A stretch of 64,000 bases of DNA from Anaeramoeba flamelloides (taxonomy: Eukaryota; Metamonada; Anaeramoebidae). This document shows positions 11,770-23,666 of the stretch, in pieces; the first letter of the stretch is position 1, and every line of letters starts with the position of its first letter. The notes beneath the pieces were generated by a model. It was not told the DNA's origin. It searched no databases and worked only from the letters and a program-made list of their open reading frames with translations. The stretch lies in assembly GCA_027625915.1 (NCBI GenBank), contig JANTQA010000051.1, positions 1,178,501 to 1,242,500 of the forward strand, written 5' to 3'. The position numbers and the translations under genes are program-made.

Positions 11770-13797
11770 ATGTTCAAATATCTTTTTTGTTTGAGTGTCC
11801 TTTTTTTAATATTCTTTGTTTTTCCTTCTAAACAATCTCAGTGTGACAAAGAAGAATCACAAAAAGTTTTAGATTTTTTGAATGATGTATTTTAGTTTTA
11901 ATTTTTCTTTTACCTTGACTGTTTTCTTTTTTACATCACCAATTTTATTTGAAGAAAAAAAAACACAAAAACGAAATATAAAAACCACAATCAAATTGAT
12001 AACATGATCAAAAAACAACAAAAACAAAAACAAAATAACAAAGCACGTTTACCCACTTATAGAAGCTTACAATTCAACTCTTCCAAAACAATGTCCGTTT
12101 CATCCAGAAATCAACCAACACTTAAAAAAACTTCAAAAAAAAACCAAAGAAGAAGTTGTAGCGATCACATCGTATCCACAAAGCAGTTATTATGTTTCTG
12201 GAGAGTTTTGCTTCAGCAACCTTTGTGACATTTTCTTGTGTTGTGGAGAAGAAGATTTTGAAAATAATTGCAATCAAAACGAAATGTCACTCAGAAAACA
12301 ATTCTGTCAAGAAATTATGTTCACATGCTTTGGTCAAGAACAATTCAGATCCACTCGTCTTTATGGTAAGTTCATCAACTCTGCTTGCTTTGATTTTACT
12401 TTTTACTTTTTACCTTTTTCCTTTTCCTTTTCCTTTTCCTTTTTTTTCTTTTGTTAAGGGACTAGTAACTCTTATTTATTTTTTTTCCCAAAGGTAATAG
12501 AGTAATTATTTACATAAGGATACAATTAAGACCAATAAGAAACTTCGTTTGTCAACTTTAGAGAAATGAATAATCATTTTTAAAAGATTTCATTTTTCCA
12601 ATGGAATTTTCAGTCAAAAGATCTGATCCTTTTTTGTTGGGTTTTTGGATCAAATTAGAAAAATAAAAATTTGCAAAAAAATTTTCTTTTGAAGAAATAT
12701 CACTTTTAGTAATTTTTGAGAGTCTTTATGAGCAAGTAACGTTGTGTCTTTAATATTATTTTAAAAATACATCAAAAATAAATCAAATATTGTATCCTTG
12801 AAGATCTAAAAAATTTGATCATTTATTTTATTCAGAAATATTTATTCAATTTCTTGAAATTTAAAAGACTTGTCAATATACTTTTTCAAATATCTAGAGT
12901 ATAAACAAGGAACTGTTATATTAAAATCAGGTATTTGATAATATCTATTATTTTTTTTATTATTGGAAATGATGCATTTGAATTGTTTTATTTGTTGCAA
13001 AATCTTGAAAAAATTGAGAAATAAATGAAAAACCTATTTGATACATTTAATCATTGGGTTGTTAATGACTTACTGAAATAATTAAGATTGTGGTTTATAA
13101 TTATTAATTATAAATAATCAAATTAAAAAAGTATTTCTTTAGATTATAAGTTGAATATTCCAGTGTTTTAAAAAAGTATTTCGGGAGAATTTTTAATTCC
13201 ATTCTTTGGTCCTTTTTCTGATATTTTTTCATTCAATCCCTAGAAAAAATAGATTTGGTCTGTTCTTTGAATCAAAAAATTATATTTTTTACAAGTTTAA
13301 AATAATATTGTATTTTTTTTGAGATTAAGTAGATTTTTTAAACTTAGTTATTTTAGAACTTAGTGGTTTCATTTTTAAAGTATATTTTTGTACACTTCCT
13401 TTACAGGCAATAAGATTTCAATCTTCTTTCAAAGAAAATAATTTTTTTTAAATAATTCTAAAATATGTTGGATTTTGAACTTTTCAAAAATGGGAAAAAT
13501 GGATCAAACTTTTAAAAACAATAATTCATTTCTGAAAATAGTATTAAAAGCAAGCCATGTTTTGTAGTTATCAGATTTTTACTTTATTATTCAATTTCAA
13601 GATACGGTAAATTTTTTTTAAATTTGTTAGTAAATGTCCTTGAAGATTTTTTTTAGTTTACTAGTCACTTAAAAGAAAGAGAGAAAATCTAAAATGAAAC
13701 AATTAGACAACAATTAAGAACTTTTAATATAAAAAGTGATTAAACTGATTTGTATTTCTCAGAATGCAATAGAAAACTATCCTTTTCAAAAGAATAA
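11770..13797 (+). CDS. Secreted small cysteine-rich protein, left copy
   Basis: I do not recognise this family. Three exons (11770-11886, 12044-12365, 13763-13797) give about 157 aa. Residues 1-24 are a signal peptide (MFKYLFCLSVLFLIFF core, then polar SKQSQ). The mature part has about ten cysteines, including a CC pair (DIFLCCGEED), FCFSNLC, FCQEIMFTC and a last Cys in LYECNRK. That suggests a disulphide-bonded extracellular or lumenal protein. Exon 1 and exon 2 join in phase 0. Exon 2 ends in a single G that completes a Glu codon at the start of exon 3. Intron 2 carries a 1.2-kb TTAA-type transposon (12458-13669). The exon 1 donor and the exon 2 acceptor (AACAAAG before 12044) are less typical than the others, so the start of exon 2 is the weakest join. 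It is divergent from the G-alpha gene. Confidence 0.72.
12458..13669. mobile_element. TTAA-type element in intron 2 of secreted-protein gene
   Basis: A 1.2-kb element with ends GGGACTAGTAAC and (inverted) GTGACTAGTAAA, flanked by TTAA on both sides. It is absent from the right arm, where the site reads CTTTTGCTAAAAG. A diverged copy of the same family is at 51586-52804. The TTAA target suggests a piggyBac-like source. No transposase frame was seen. Confidence 0.85.
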
Positions 13798-13799
13798 TT

Positions 13800-14057
13800 G
13801 AATCGTCACCACTTGTAATTGGCAAGTCACTTACCATGAATTTTCTTCATACAATAGGAGTTTCTTCTGACGAAAAATAATCTAGCAGAATTAAATTTCT
13901 CAATTGAAAAAATTTAAATAATTCAAATAAAAATATATATAGAATCTCAATAACAAAAAATGTACAAAAAAAATCAAAATTCACTCATGATCAAAGGTCA
14001 AAAAATTCAATTAACAAAAAAGATTCAAAGGGATTTCTATATAAAAAATACAGTCAA
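13800..14057. other. No gene seen
   Basis: AT-rich sequence downstream of the secreted-protein gene. One low-complexity open frame overlaps LINE sequence and is not taken as a gene. Confidence 0.5.
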
Positions 14058-14372
14058 TTTTTTTTTTTTATTTTTTCACGGAGGAGTTGTTAATCCCTCT
14101 TGTTGGCCGTTAGGTTTTCTTGAGGTTTTCTGTTTTATTTCGAAAATCAATAGATTTTCGAAATAAAACAGAAAACCTCAAGAAAACCTAGGCACTTGAC
14201 GGCACTCTACGGCACTTCCCGAATTCCTAATTTTTTATTTAGAAATTTTAATAAAAACTCAAAAATAAGTTTATTACCCACTAGTGATAATGACAGATAT
14301 CGATCATTTTCTTTTGGATTGCTCATTCTATAGTGAAAAAAATATCGAAAATTTTGGATTAAAGAATTAATA
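14058..14372 (-). mobile_element. LINE 3' end fragment
   Basis: T tract at the start (poly-A tail on the minus strand), then the 3' end seen also at 30,640-30,900 (GAATTCCTAA, then coding sequence for the C-terminal zinc finger with CATTTTCTTTTGGATTGC). It is interrupted by a hairpin element at about 14,107-14,218. Confidence 0.75.
14107..14218. repeat. Hairpin-module element H1
   Basis: A perfect 38-bp inverted repeat (14111-14148 and 14153-14190) with a 4-nt loop AATA, starting TAGGTTTTCTTGAGG. A tail CCTAGGCACTTGACG then GGCACTCTACGGCACTTCC follows. It sits inside a LINE fragment. Confidence 0.85.
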
Positions 14373-14784
14373 CAAATAAACATAAATAATTAACAAAACA
14401 TGAAACTCGAACCACATCTTAATTTTCAAAATTGAATTTGAATAAAAAAATGATAAATAAAAATATGAAAAAATTGTAAACTTCAAAAATCTATCCCATT
14501 TTATATCAAAATAAATAAATTAAAAACGAGCATAATTATGCAATATTCTCTTTTCAAATAAAAGTAGTTTCGATACTGATCAGGTGCTGATCTTTATTTA
14601 ATTCACTAAGCAATTGAATAATATAAAAAAATTAAAAATCTTCTAATATTATAATACTAATTATATAATTATAGAAACAAGAAATAATAAAAATTCATTT
14701 TTTTCCTAATTGATCTTGTGTTTTCTTGATCTTGTTAAAAATAAAATTTTCAATTAAAAACGTATATTAATAATAAACACAAAG

Positions 14785-15113
14785 GAATTTTTAATGAATT
14801 AATTTGTCATCAACTTGATTGTTATGAACGCCAATACACTGGCGAAAAGATCGGAGAAAAATTAGATGAAATAACTCAAAAAAAACTTGCAAGTGGAAAA
14901 AATAAAGGTTTATTAACTGCCTTTGGATTATGTGTTATAATATCAATTCTTGTGTATCTTATTAAATCAAGTGTATCCGATGGGAATTTAAGAGAAGAAA
15001 TTGGCAGATATAAGGGAGAAATTATATTGTTGATTATATTAGTTTTTGTTGGACTAGCTACAATGCAAAAAGATGCTTCTGTATTTATAAAAAATTTAAT
15101 AAAAAAAAATTAA
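14785..15113 (+). CDS. Two-helix membrane protein, terminal exon, copy 1
   Basis: I do not recognise this protein. The open frame runs 109 codons to a TAA, without a usable start, and begins just after an AAAG that could be a splice acceptor, so it is read as a 3' exon. It encodes a charged stretch (ERQYTGEKIGEKLDEITQKK), a first membrane helix (GLLTAFGLCVIISILVYLI), a short loop (SDGNLREEIGRYKGE), a second helix (IILLIILVFVGLATM) and a basic tail. Upstream exons were not found; LINE debris lies at 14,058-14,372. A nearly identical mirror copy is at 37456-37784. Its coding region differs by only a few bases, two of them changing residues (I to L, G to V). It could be a real gene tail or part of an unrecognised mobile element. 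Confidence 0.6.
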
Positions 15114-15215
15114 CTTTTACTAAGAATAAAATTAAAAAAAAAAATTTAATTGATATTTTTTCAAGAAAATTTCACAATTTTTTTTTTAATGTATAATTTT
15201 GAAATATTTTGCTTA

Positions 15216-15674
15216 ATTTTATTTTAAGAAATAACAAATTAAATCTAGTATTATAAAATTTATATTTAGGAATTTGGTTTGAAAAAGATAAGAATTTACA
15301 AAAAAACTTTATAAAATTACAAAAAAAAAAACTTGATTTTTAATAAAAAGAAAAAATTAGTTGATGTAGTTAAAATTTCAAAATTTTAAATCAAATTTGT
15401 TTCTCCAATTATTATCTGGATTTATAATTTTTGATCCAAATCAAAAATATTTTTCTTCAATAGATGTTTGAATAAATAAAAAAAAGTAAATAAATTTTGA
15501 AAAAAAACCCTCATTCTTGTAAGAATAATTTAGAAAACTGAAGCAAAAATAGACCAAGCCAGAATTTCTATTTAGAATATAGAGATATAACCATTCTGGA
15601 AGAAAAAATTATTATTGATTTTCAAATAAACGACAATTTAAAACTTTCGACTTAGATAATACAGTAAAAATAAC
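15216..15674. other. No gene seen
   Basis: AT-rich, without recognisable features. Confidence 0.4.
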
Positions 15675-15998
15675 TTACAATAATACAATTTCATTCAAAT
15701 TGGAAATTATTTTTGTTTTTTGTAAAAAATAGAAATCATTTGATCATTTTTTTAGTTTTTTTATTCTCATTTTATTTTTAGAATTATGTAGAATGTTTTG
15801 TTCCATTGATATTTATTTATTTTTTTTTGAGTAATTGTTTTAAAGATAAAGTAGAACACTTTCAAATTAGAAGAACTCAAACCAAATTACTAGATGGTAT
15901 CTAAACTTTGATCCTTCAATTTCCCAATAGAATTTTAACGAATTTACTAATATTTTTTTTTGTTTTGGCAATCTCCAAAATTTTTAATATACCGATGA
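15675..15998 (-). repeat. Dispersed repeat (CTCCAAAATTTTTAA family)
   Basis: Shares blocks with 40,450-40,640, 58,014-58,366 and the arm pair at about 1,600-1,900 / 59,950-60,250. The blocks include AGAAGAACTCAAA, a GATGGTATCTAA-like block and the end CTCCAAAATTTTTAATA. Non-coding; the type is uncertain, probably a non-autonomous DNA element. Confidence 0.6.
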
Positions 15999-15999
15999 T

Positions 16000-18700
16000 T
16001 TATTAGTATGGATAATTGTTTATTTTTTGATTTGTGGGTATTATATGTACCTAAGACCCAAAAAAACACTAAAAATGAAAAACTGATCAAATAATTTCGA
16101 TTAATACAATTAAAAAAACAAAATGAAAAAATAAAAATAAATAAAATTTCAATTTAACTTTTTCTTGAAAACATTTTTTGCCAAAATCATTAAATTCACA
16201 CTTGAAATTATGTATCTTTTTAGATACACTATATTGTTTTAACTCATTTACTAAAACAAATTCTAAATTATGGGAATTTTCTTTTCACAAAAGGCACTAA
16301 TTTGGTACTCAAATGTTTTTTTTTTTAGTTTTAAATGGTAAAATTAAAAAAAGGTTAAATTAAAAAGATAAACTCCCTGGAAAACCATTCTAATTCAATA
16401 TATTAACTTATTATTAGATTTCAAACTTTTCTCAACCCCAAATTTTCAAAAAAAAATAAAAAAGTGCACAGAAATTTCAAAAAATATTTTCGATATTCAA
16501 AAATTGAGAGTGTTTTTATTCTAAAAAAATTATCCTAGTGGTTAATTGAATTAAGTTATAAGTTAGATTTCGAAAAATATTAATCAGAAAAAAATAGTGC
16601 TTAATTTTAATAAGGAAATATTTTGTAAACAAATATTAATATTTCAATCAGTGAATGGTTACAAGTGTGGTATTTCTTTAAGAATTGATTAAATAAGATA
16701 TTTTTTTCAAAAATTGGATTTTTGGTTTGTTAAAAATGTTGAATAGGGGTTTATTACTGTAGGTAATAATTCATATTTAGAACTCTAAGAAGTAACTATT
16801 TTTTTTTATTTTTTAATTGGATTTGATTTGTTTTAGTTCTAATTTTCCAATATAATTTTAATTATTTTTTCATTATATTAAAATATAAAAAACACTTCAA
16901 ATAATTTGTTTAAATATTTGAATACAAATAAAATTCAAAATATCAGACCAAACCAAAATTTTAGTAGTTTCTATTGTTAAAATTTAATATTTGAATAAAA
17001 AATTCATATAATTGATGTTTTAGGATTTTAATAAACTTTGTTTTAGACAATCTGGCAAAACATTTTTTTCAAATATCATATATTTTTTCTAAATTACCTT
17101 TTATGATTAAAAAAGAAATAATAGTATAATAAATATAAAAGAATAGTTGATATCCACATGAAATAAAACTAATAAAACAATAGATTTTCTTAAAAATCTA
17201 AAAATCCAAATTCTTAGGTAATCTATTGAGAAAAAAAGCAATGTTCATTTTGATCAAATAAAATTCCAAAAGAAATCAATATGATTTCTCTAAAATCATT
17301 TTTATTTTATGTAGCAATATCATTAGAATAACACATTTTTACTTAGTGACTATCGTTCTTGTAATAACAAAACATTTGCAAATGAATTAGGTTTCAAAAA
17401 AAAAATTGACAAAAAAAGAAAAAAAGAATATGTGAAATAATGAGAAAAAATGATTTCAATTTTGAAAATTTCCAAAATAAAATTTTTCTTCTCTAATATT
17501 GATTCAAACACTTTAAACACATTTAATTCACCCATTACAACTACCCCTTCAATTGGAAAATGGTTTACAATGATTTTTCTGTTAATATCGAATTGACTTG
17601 AAAGGTTTATTAATAGTTTTTAATTCAGTTTGAGTAATATTTATGTTCAGATATCTTTAATTGATTGGTGAACAATGAGTCAGAATTGTATTTGAAAAAA
17701 TCTAAAATTAGAATACTATGCCACAATTAAATTTGATTTAAGATTTTTTTTCTTTTTGAGTATTTGTTAAAGATTAGTAAATAAAATTTGAATAATATTT
17801 TCATCTCCTTTCTTGGGTTAACTTGTTTGATTTTCTCTCATTTTTAAATCTGTCATATATTTTGAATTATTAGATAAAATCAAAATATATCCTACAATTA
17901 AACTTTCAAAGAAATCAAGATCACCTATTCCAAGTGAAGTCTCATAACTTTGTTCAGTAGTAACATATATCTTATTTTTCAAGTATACAACCAGTGTTCA
18001 GAGTATTAAATCCGTACTGTTTGGTATTTGCCTTTCAATAAAACGATCTAATTCAGTACACAATAGTAAATCTCATACAAAATTATTTTGAAGGATAAAC
18101 TCCTTGATGTTTTAAAATTTAAATTCGAATATAATTTGTTGAAAATTTTTCATATTTTTTTTGTTTTTTTGAAATTTTTTTTTTTTTTAGATATTAATTT
18201 GTTCATAAATTTTTTGTAATTTTCTAAAAATTTACTCCTTTTTTCAAGAAAAATTTGTAAATTGGAACTTTTTTTTAAGAATTTCTTTTTTAATAATAGA
18301 ATGGTAGGAAACTTTATTCATATTTGTTTTTTGTATAATTTCGGTTTCTTCTAACATTCAAAATGTTTTGGTCTTCTTGAAAAAAGAAATCTTTTTTTTA
18401 ATTTGTAACTGGTGTAAAGTCAAGTCTGTTTAAGTTACCTTTTCTCTAACTGTTATTTTGACATCACACTAATAACAAAAACAAGTAAAAGAGTGCAATA
18501 ATTTTTTCCATTGAGATTATAAATACCAATATTCAATATTTGTTAATATTAGGAATTTTCATCCTCGAGAGCTAACTAGAAAGTGTTTTTTTAAAGTTTC
18601 TATCTTCCCTTTTAGTTAATGTGTTCAGATTTTGTAACTTTTCATTTTCCTTCTTTTATTTCAAAAATTTGATTTTTTATTCACTCCTTATAATTTTATT
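16000..18700. other. Gene-poor stretch upstream of the ankyrin gene
   Basis: Holds one dispersed repeat at about 17,230-17,560 and otherwise only AT-rich sequence. The immediate upstream region of the ankyrin/BTB start (about 18,400-18,700) would contain its promoter, but no motif is distinct. Confidence 0.4.
17230..17560 (-). repeat. Dispersed repeat, copy A
   Basis: Reverse complement matches about 20,690-20,970 (shared blocks AGTTGTAATGGGT, TTTTGGAAATTTTCAAAATT and GAAATCATTTTTTC). It contains a 61-codon frame on the minus strand that is not kept in copy B, so no gene is called. Confidence 0.65.
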
Positions 18701-18701
18701 T

Positions 18702-21700
18702 ATGGGAAACAAAGAACTTTTAAAACAAGTCAAATCAGGAGATCTTAAAAAAATTCGAAAGACATTAGATCGAAGACGTAGTGAAATTAATAAACAAAAT
18801 GTAAACCAACACAACAAATCACACCTCTTAGTGGAACAATTCCTAACAACTTTTTTCTTTTTTTTACTTATCAAAAAAATATAAACAATAACCGGCTTAG
18901 AAAGTAATTTCTTTTTTGTAATGGCTGAAAAAAATATTTGTCAAAGAAACAACAACACAAAATGAAATTAAAAGAAAGAAAAAAACTTTGTTTTCAAACT
19001 TTCTATTTTAATTGGATTAAATTTTCTTTTTAAATAGGAAACTGGCGATACCCCACTACACTTTGTGCTCAAATACTCGGTTGGGATCGAAATAGTTAAG
19101 TTGCTGTTTGAAAATAAAGCGGCAATTAACGTGAAAAATGTAACAGAAACCCCATCTTTTCATAGCAACCAACACGCACTAATCCAAATCTTATAAAACT
19201 TGCTTACATTCTTTTCATTTCTTTTCTAATTTTGTTTGTTATTTAATTAATTACCTTTAATTGAAATAGAATGTATTATTACTTTAATTTTGAGTTCACA
19301 CATCCACGGGTTCTCTTTGATTACGATTAATTCTTTTTTTTTCTTTTTTTTTTCTTTTTTTGAATCTATCTCCTTAATTCTTTTTTTCTCTCAATTGGCA
19401 GGAAGTAAATATTTTTTGTTTTTAGCTTTAGTTTTTAATTATTTCTGAGATAACTTAAAACCCCAATTTAAACTTATTATAGGGAATGCTTCCAATACAT
19501 GTAGCATGTAACAATGATGCAAGTATTGCAATTATTCATTTGTTGGTTTCTGCAGGATCTGATGTCAATTGTCAGGACAATCATGGGAATACCCCACTTC
19601 ATTATTTGTGTTCATCAAATTCATCTTTAGAAATTGTTGAATATTTAATTAGTCAAGGTGCAGATCTCAATCTCCAAAACAAAGCAAATGAAACACCAAT
19701 CTTTTTAGCTACGGACAACACAGTTAAAATAAAAATTATTCGATCACTTATTGAACATGGAGCAAAACTCGATTTCGTGAGCCAAGGCGGATTAAATTTG
19801 ATCCACTACGCAGCTAAGCACAATGTCAGCCCAGAAATTATTCAATTATTAATTGATAATGGGGTAGATGTCAATGGGAGAAATACAGGTAAATTATCCT
19901 TACAGAAAATCAAATGGTTGATTTTATTTTGTTTCTCTTTATTTGAGTCTCACCAGTTTTTAAACACTAATCTGTACTCGGCTTTTGTACTTTTTTTGGC
20001 TTTGAGAACTTATTTTTTGAACAACATTAAAAAAAAAATCAGAAAAGCAGACTTTCGCACACTTCTATGAAAAAATAAAATTCAAAAATATAAAGTTAGA
20101 TAAAACTACTCCTTTTAATTCCATTTCATCTTGAATAATAAAGTTTATTTACAATATAACCAACATTATAGGACTTAAGAATTCTTGAGGATATTGTATT
20201 TATTGTTGTTAATAGTAATACAACCTATTTTAATACTTTCTCGTTAATAAAAAAAGGGGATTTTTTTGTAAAAAATTTTAAAACGAATGTGACAAAATGA
20301 ATTTTAGTTTAATTCAAATTTGATGGTATTTAATTGAATAGATAATATCTATCAAGTCTGAAAAACACTTTACTCATCTTCATAAAACTCAAATATATTG
20401 AAAAAATTACGAATGAATTTTTTGTGACTAGGTTTTCTCGGATTCAAAAGAATTGAGTGAAATCCTGAATTCGATTATACTCTATTATTTTAATCCTGGA
20501 AAATATAGCGAAAAGTGTCGTAGAGTGCCTAGGTTTTTTTTAATTTGAGAAATGAAAAGAAAATCTAAGAAATTTTCTTCTTATTTCTGGAATTAAAAAA
20601 AATCCTAAAGGTGCTTTTCTTGAGGTTTTTTGTTTTATTTGTGAAGTGTTCGAGGTTTTTTTGAGTTTTCTAAACTATTTTTCAGTTAAAGGGGCCCAGT
20701 TGTAATGGGTATAATACATGTGATTTAAAGGATTTACATAGATATTAGAAGAAAAATTTTATTTTGGAAATTTTCAAAATTGAAATCATTTTTTCACATT
20801 TTTTTTTTTTTTTTCGATTTTTTTTTTAAAACTTCATTCATTTGCAAAAATTTTTTTTATTGCAAGATCAATAGCCACTTGGTAAAAGCGTGTTATTCTA
20901 ATGCTATTTAAACTGTGTAAATGATTGTTGAGAAATCATATTGATTTCTATTGCAATTCAATTCGATCTTTGATCTTGATATTTGTTTAATAAATGTGAA
21001 AATTTTTCACTTCATTTTCATTTCCTTTTTCAAATAGAGATACAAATACCAACACACTTCGTTTGGGGACTTAATTTCTAAAAGAAAAGTATGGAAAATG
21101 AAGTGAAAAATGTTTCGTATTTATTATTCAAATACCACACTACAAGGAAAATTTAAACACTGAAAATGAAAGTTAGCCAAAACTATTCATTGGATTTCAG
21201 TTATACTTCTTTTATAAATTATTTTTTCAAAGTTATCATAATTTTATGTAATAAAAAAAGGATAGCTATTAAACTCTTGAAAATCCGAATACCCCCCTTT
21301 TCAAAAATACCGACTTTTGAAAAAAACACCTATTTTCAGGGTATTTTTTTATTGGAAAAAGTTGAAATGAATTAATTTTTGATTGAACATTAAGATTGAA
21401 AAAAGAATATATGTTAAAGAAATTTGCAGAAAACAATCGGGAACGTATATAAAAACTCAACCATGGAAAAAAATAAAATGATAAAAAATATTACAAAAAC
21501 AGATAAAAAATCAGATTTTCAATTGAATTTAGCAATATCTTTTGATTGAAATATTTTGTGCTATTTTCAAATTGAAAAATATGTTTCCTTTTAGACCATT
21601 AAAAAAATACTTGAAAATTATGTCTCTACTAAGTCAATTAAAAAATTTAAAAATTTTACAATTAAAAATGAAACAAATATTACTGAAAAATTTCATTTTT

Positions 21701-23634
21701 TTTTCAATTCCTATTAATATCTATTAAAGTTGTAAACCCCATTGAAAATTGTTATGTATAATAATGTTTATTATATGAGTGTATTTCAAAAATACAAAAT
21801 TTAGAGATTTTTTTTTTGAAAAAATTTTCCTTGTAGTGCAGTAGAAGTTCAAAACGAACATCGTTGTTTTTCTCAATAGGGATATAAGAATTTGAGTTTT
21901 TCAATTTTTAAGAAAATCTATTCATTAATTAGTTTTCTTTCAGACATATATCAACAATTCTTTGATATGTATTATTCTGTTTATTTCTTATTTGTTCTTC
22001 AAAGGTCAATTATATAAAATAATTGATATTTGAAAAAAATGTTGGTCCCCTATGACTGAAACAGAGTTTATTTATTTGGAAAATCAATAGATTTTCGTTA
22101 GGTTTTTTTTACTTTTTGAAATTTACCGAAAATTTAATAAATTTTCGGTTTATTTCAAAAATTAAAAAAAAAACATTGGCACCCTACGGCACTCTACGAC
22201 ACTTCCTGAAACTCCAAATTTATTTATGTTTTTATATTCTAGCTCTAATGTAAGTAAGATTATAGCTTATGGGATATCTTTTCTTTAAAAAATGAAAAGA
22301 AAGAAAAAATATTTTAAAACCAAGACAAGACTAAGAGAAAGAAGAACAAGAAATAAAAGAAAGTAGGCTTTATTGGTAAGGGATAAGTGCTCAAGAGCTC
22401 TTAATCTGTTAAAGAGAGAGTTTTGAAGTGACTAAATTTGTGACTTCTAATTCAAATAGTAGTCAAAAGAATCTTTTAATTACAGTCATTAGAAGTATTT
22501 TAAACTCAATTTAGTTTTCTAAAATAAAAGAAAGTAAAACAAAAATAATAAAAAAAGTAAAAAAATAATTTTAAAGTTTTTTTTTGTAAACTGATATGTT
22601 GAATTGGTTGGTCTTTGTTTTCTTTGATTTCGAAAATATTAAGATCGTAATCATAATTTGTTTGAATAAAGAGCTTTAAATATTTAAACAACAATAGATC
22701 ACACGAAATAGGTCACTTTATTAACTTATATATATATATATATATAGATAGATAGATAAGTGACCAACATATAAAGCGCTATTTTTTAAGAATAAGGATT
22801 GGCTTTCCAACTTTGCTTTTATGTTGTTTTGCTTTTTTTTTTTTAATTTTTCGCAAGTTTCCTAAATCTTATTTTCGCAAAATCCCAGTACAAAATACCA
22901 ACAAGACAGAATTTAGACCCAGTCCAAGTAATGACTCGACAGATTGCACGGAAAGTCCGATTCGGTTCACTTCAGTTAAATTTCAAATTACACCAATTGG
23001 ATTCAGTTCTCTTTGGTTTCTTTAATTCCAGTTTAATTAGTTCAAGATCTGATCAGATCAAGTTAGTTTAAGATCGAATCATGAACAAGTTAACCAATTC
23101 TTATAATGATTTTTTATTCCCTTTTCCTTCCCCAAAAAAAAACAAAAAAAGGAGGGACTGTAATAACTCCAAACAACTTAAAAAAAGGGAAAATTGGATA
23201 AGGTAAAAAGTCTCAAAAATAAAAAATATTTTATACAAGTGTATAATTATTAAAGTCGATTCAAATCAATTAATTGAAATTTTCAATTTATTAAAAGGTC
23301 AAAAAAGTAATCTCGAAATATTCAGAATGTCTAATGAATTGAATCTTTTTTTTTTTTTTTAAAAATTAATAAAAAATATATTTCAACTTTATTTAATAAT
23401 TCAATTTTAAACTTATATATATTGTTATTATTATAAAAATAATAAATTAATAGTTTTGGGTAATCAACCATTGCATTATGCATGTCAATGGCAAGTCATG
23501 ACACCTTTAATTGAATGTTTAATTGAAAACAATGCTGAAATAAATTCTCAAAATGTTTGAATTATTTTATATTAATTATTATTATACACATATAATTCTA
23601 ATTATACAAATACGAAAATTTAAAACTAATTATT

Positions 23635-23666
<32 letters not shown>

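Larger units (their letters stand above)
1..13743. repeat. Left arm of large inverted segmental duplication
   Basis: This stretch matches the reverse complement of about 48,592-61,010 over its whole length, apart from insertions private to one arm. Both arms carry a G-alpha gene and a secreted cysteine-rich gene in mirror image. Collinear anchor pairs are 2263/59591, 6638/54706, 9912/53371 and 12365/48755. Left-only insertions are 1-118, 251-614, 801-1212, 7056-9029, 11212-11700 and 12458-13669. The outer end lies outside the window. The inner end is a TTAA at 13740-13743, where the right arm instead holds a transposon fragment. Non-coding sequence differs by scattered substitutions and indels, so this is not a fresh assembly copy. 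Confidence 0.93.

Noticed and set aside
12004-12497. Three overlapping open frames in the left arm, repeated on the minus strand at 48650-49116
   Set aside because: They are other-frame shadows of exon 2 of the secreted-protein gene, or run into intron sequence; only the frame with the cysteine pattern joins to a signal peptide and a last exon.
17350-17535. 61-codon minus-strand frame starting MGELNVFKVF
   Set aside because: Lies in a dispersed repeat whose second copy does not preserve the frame.
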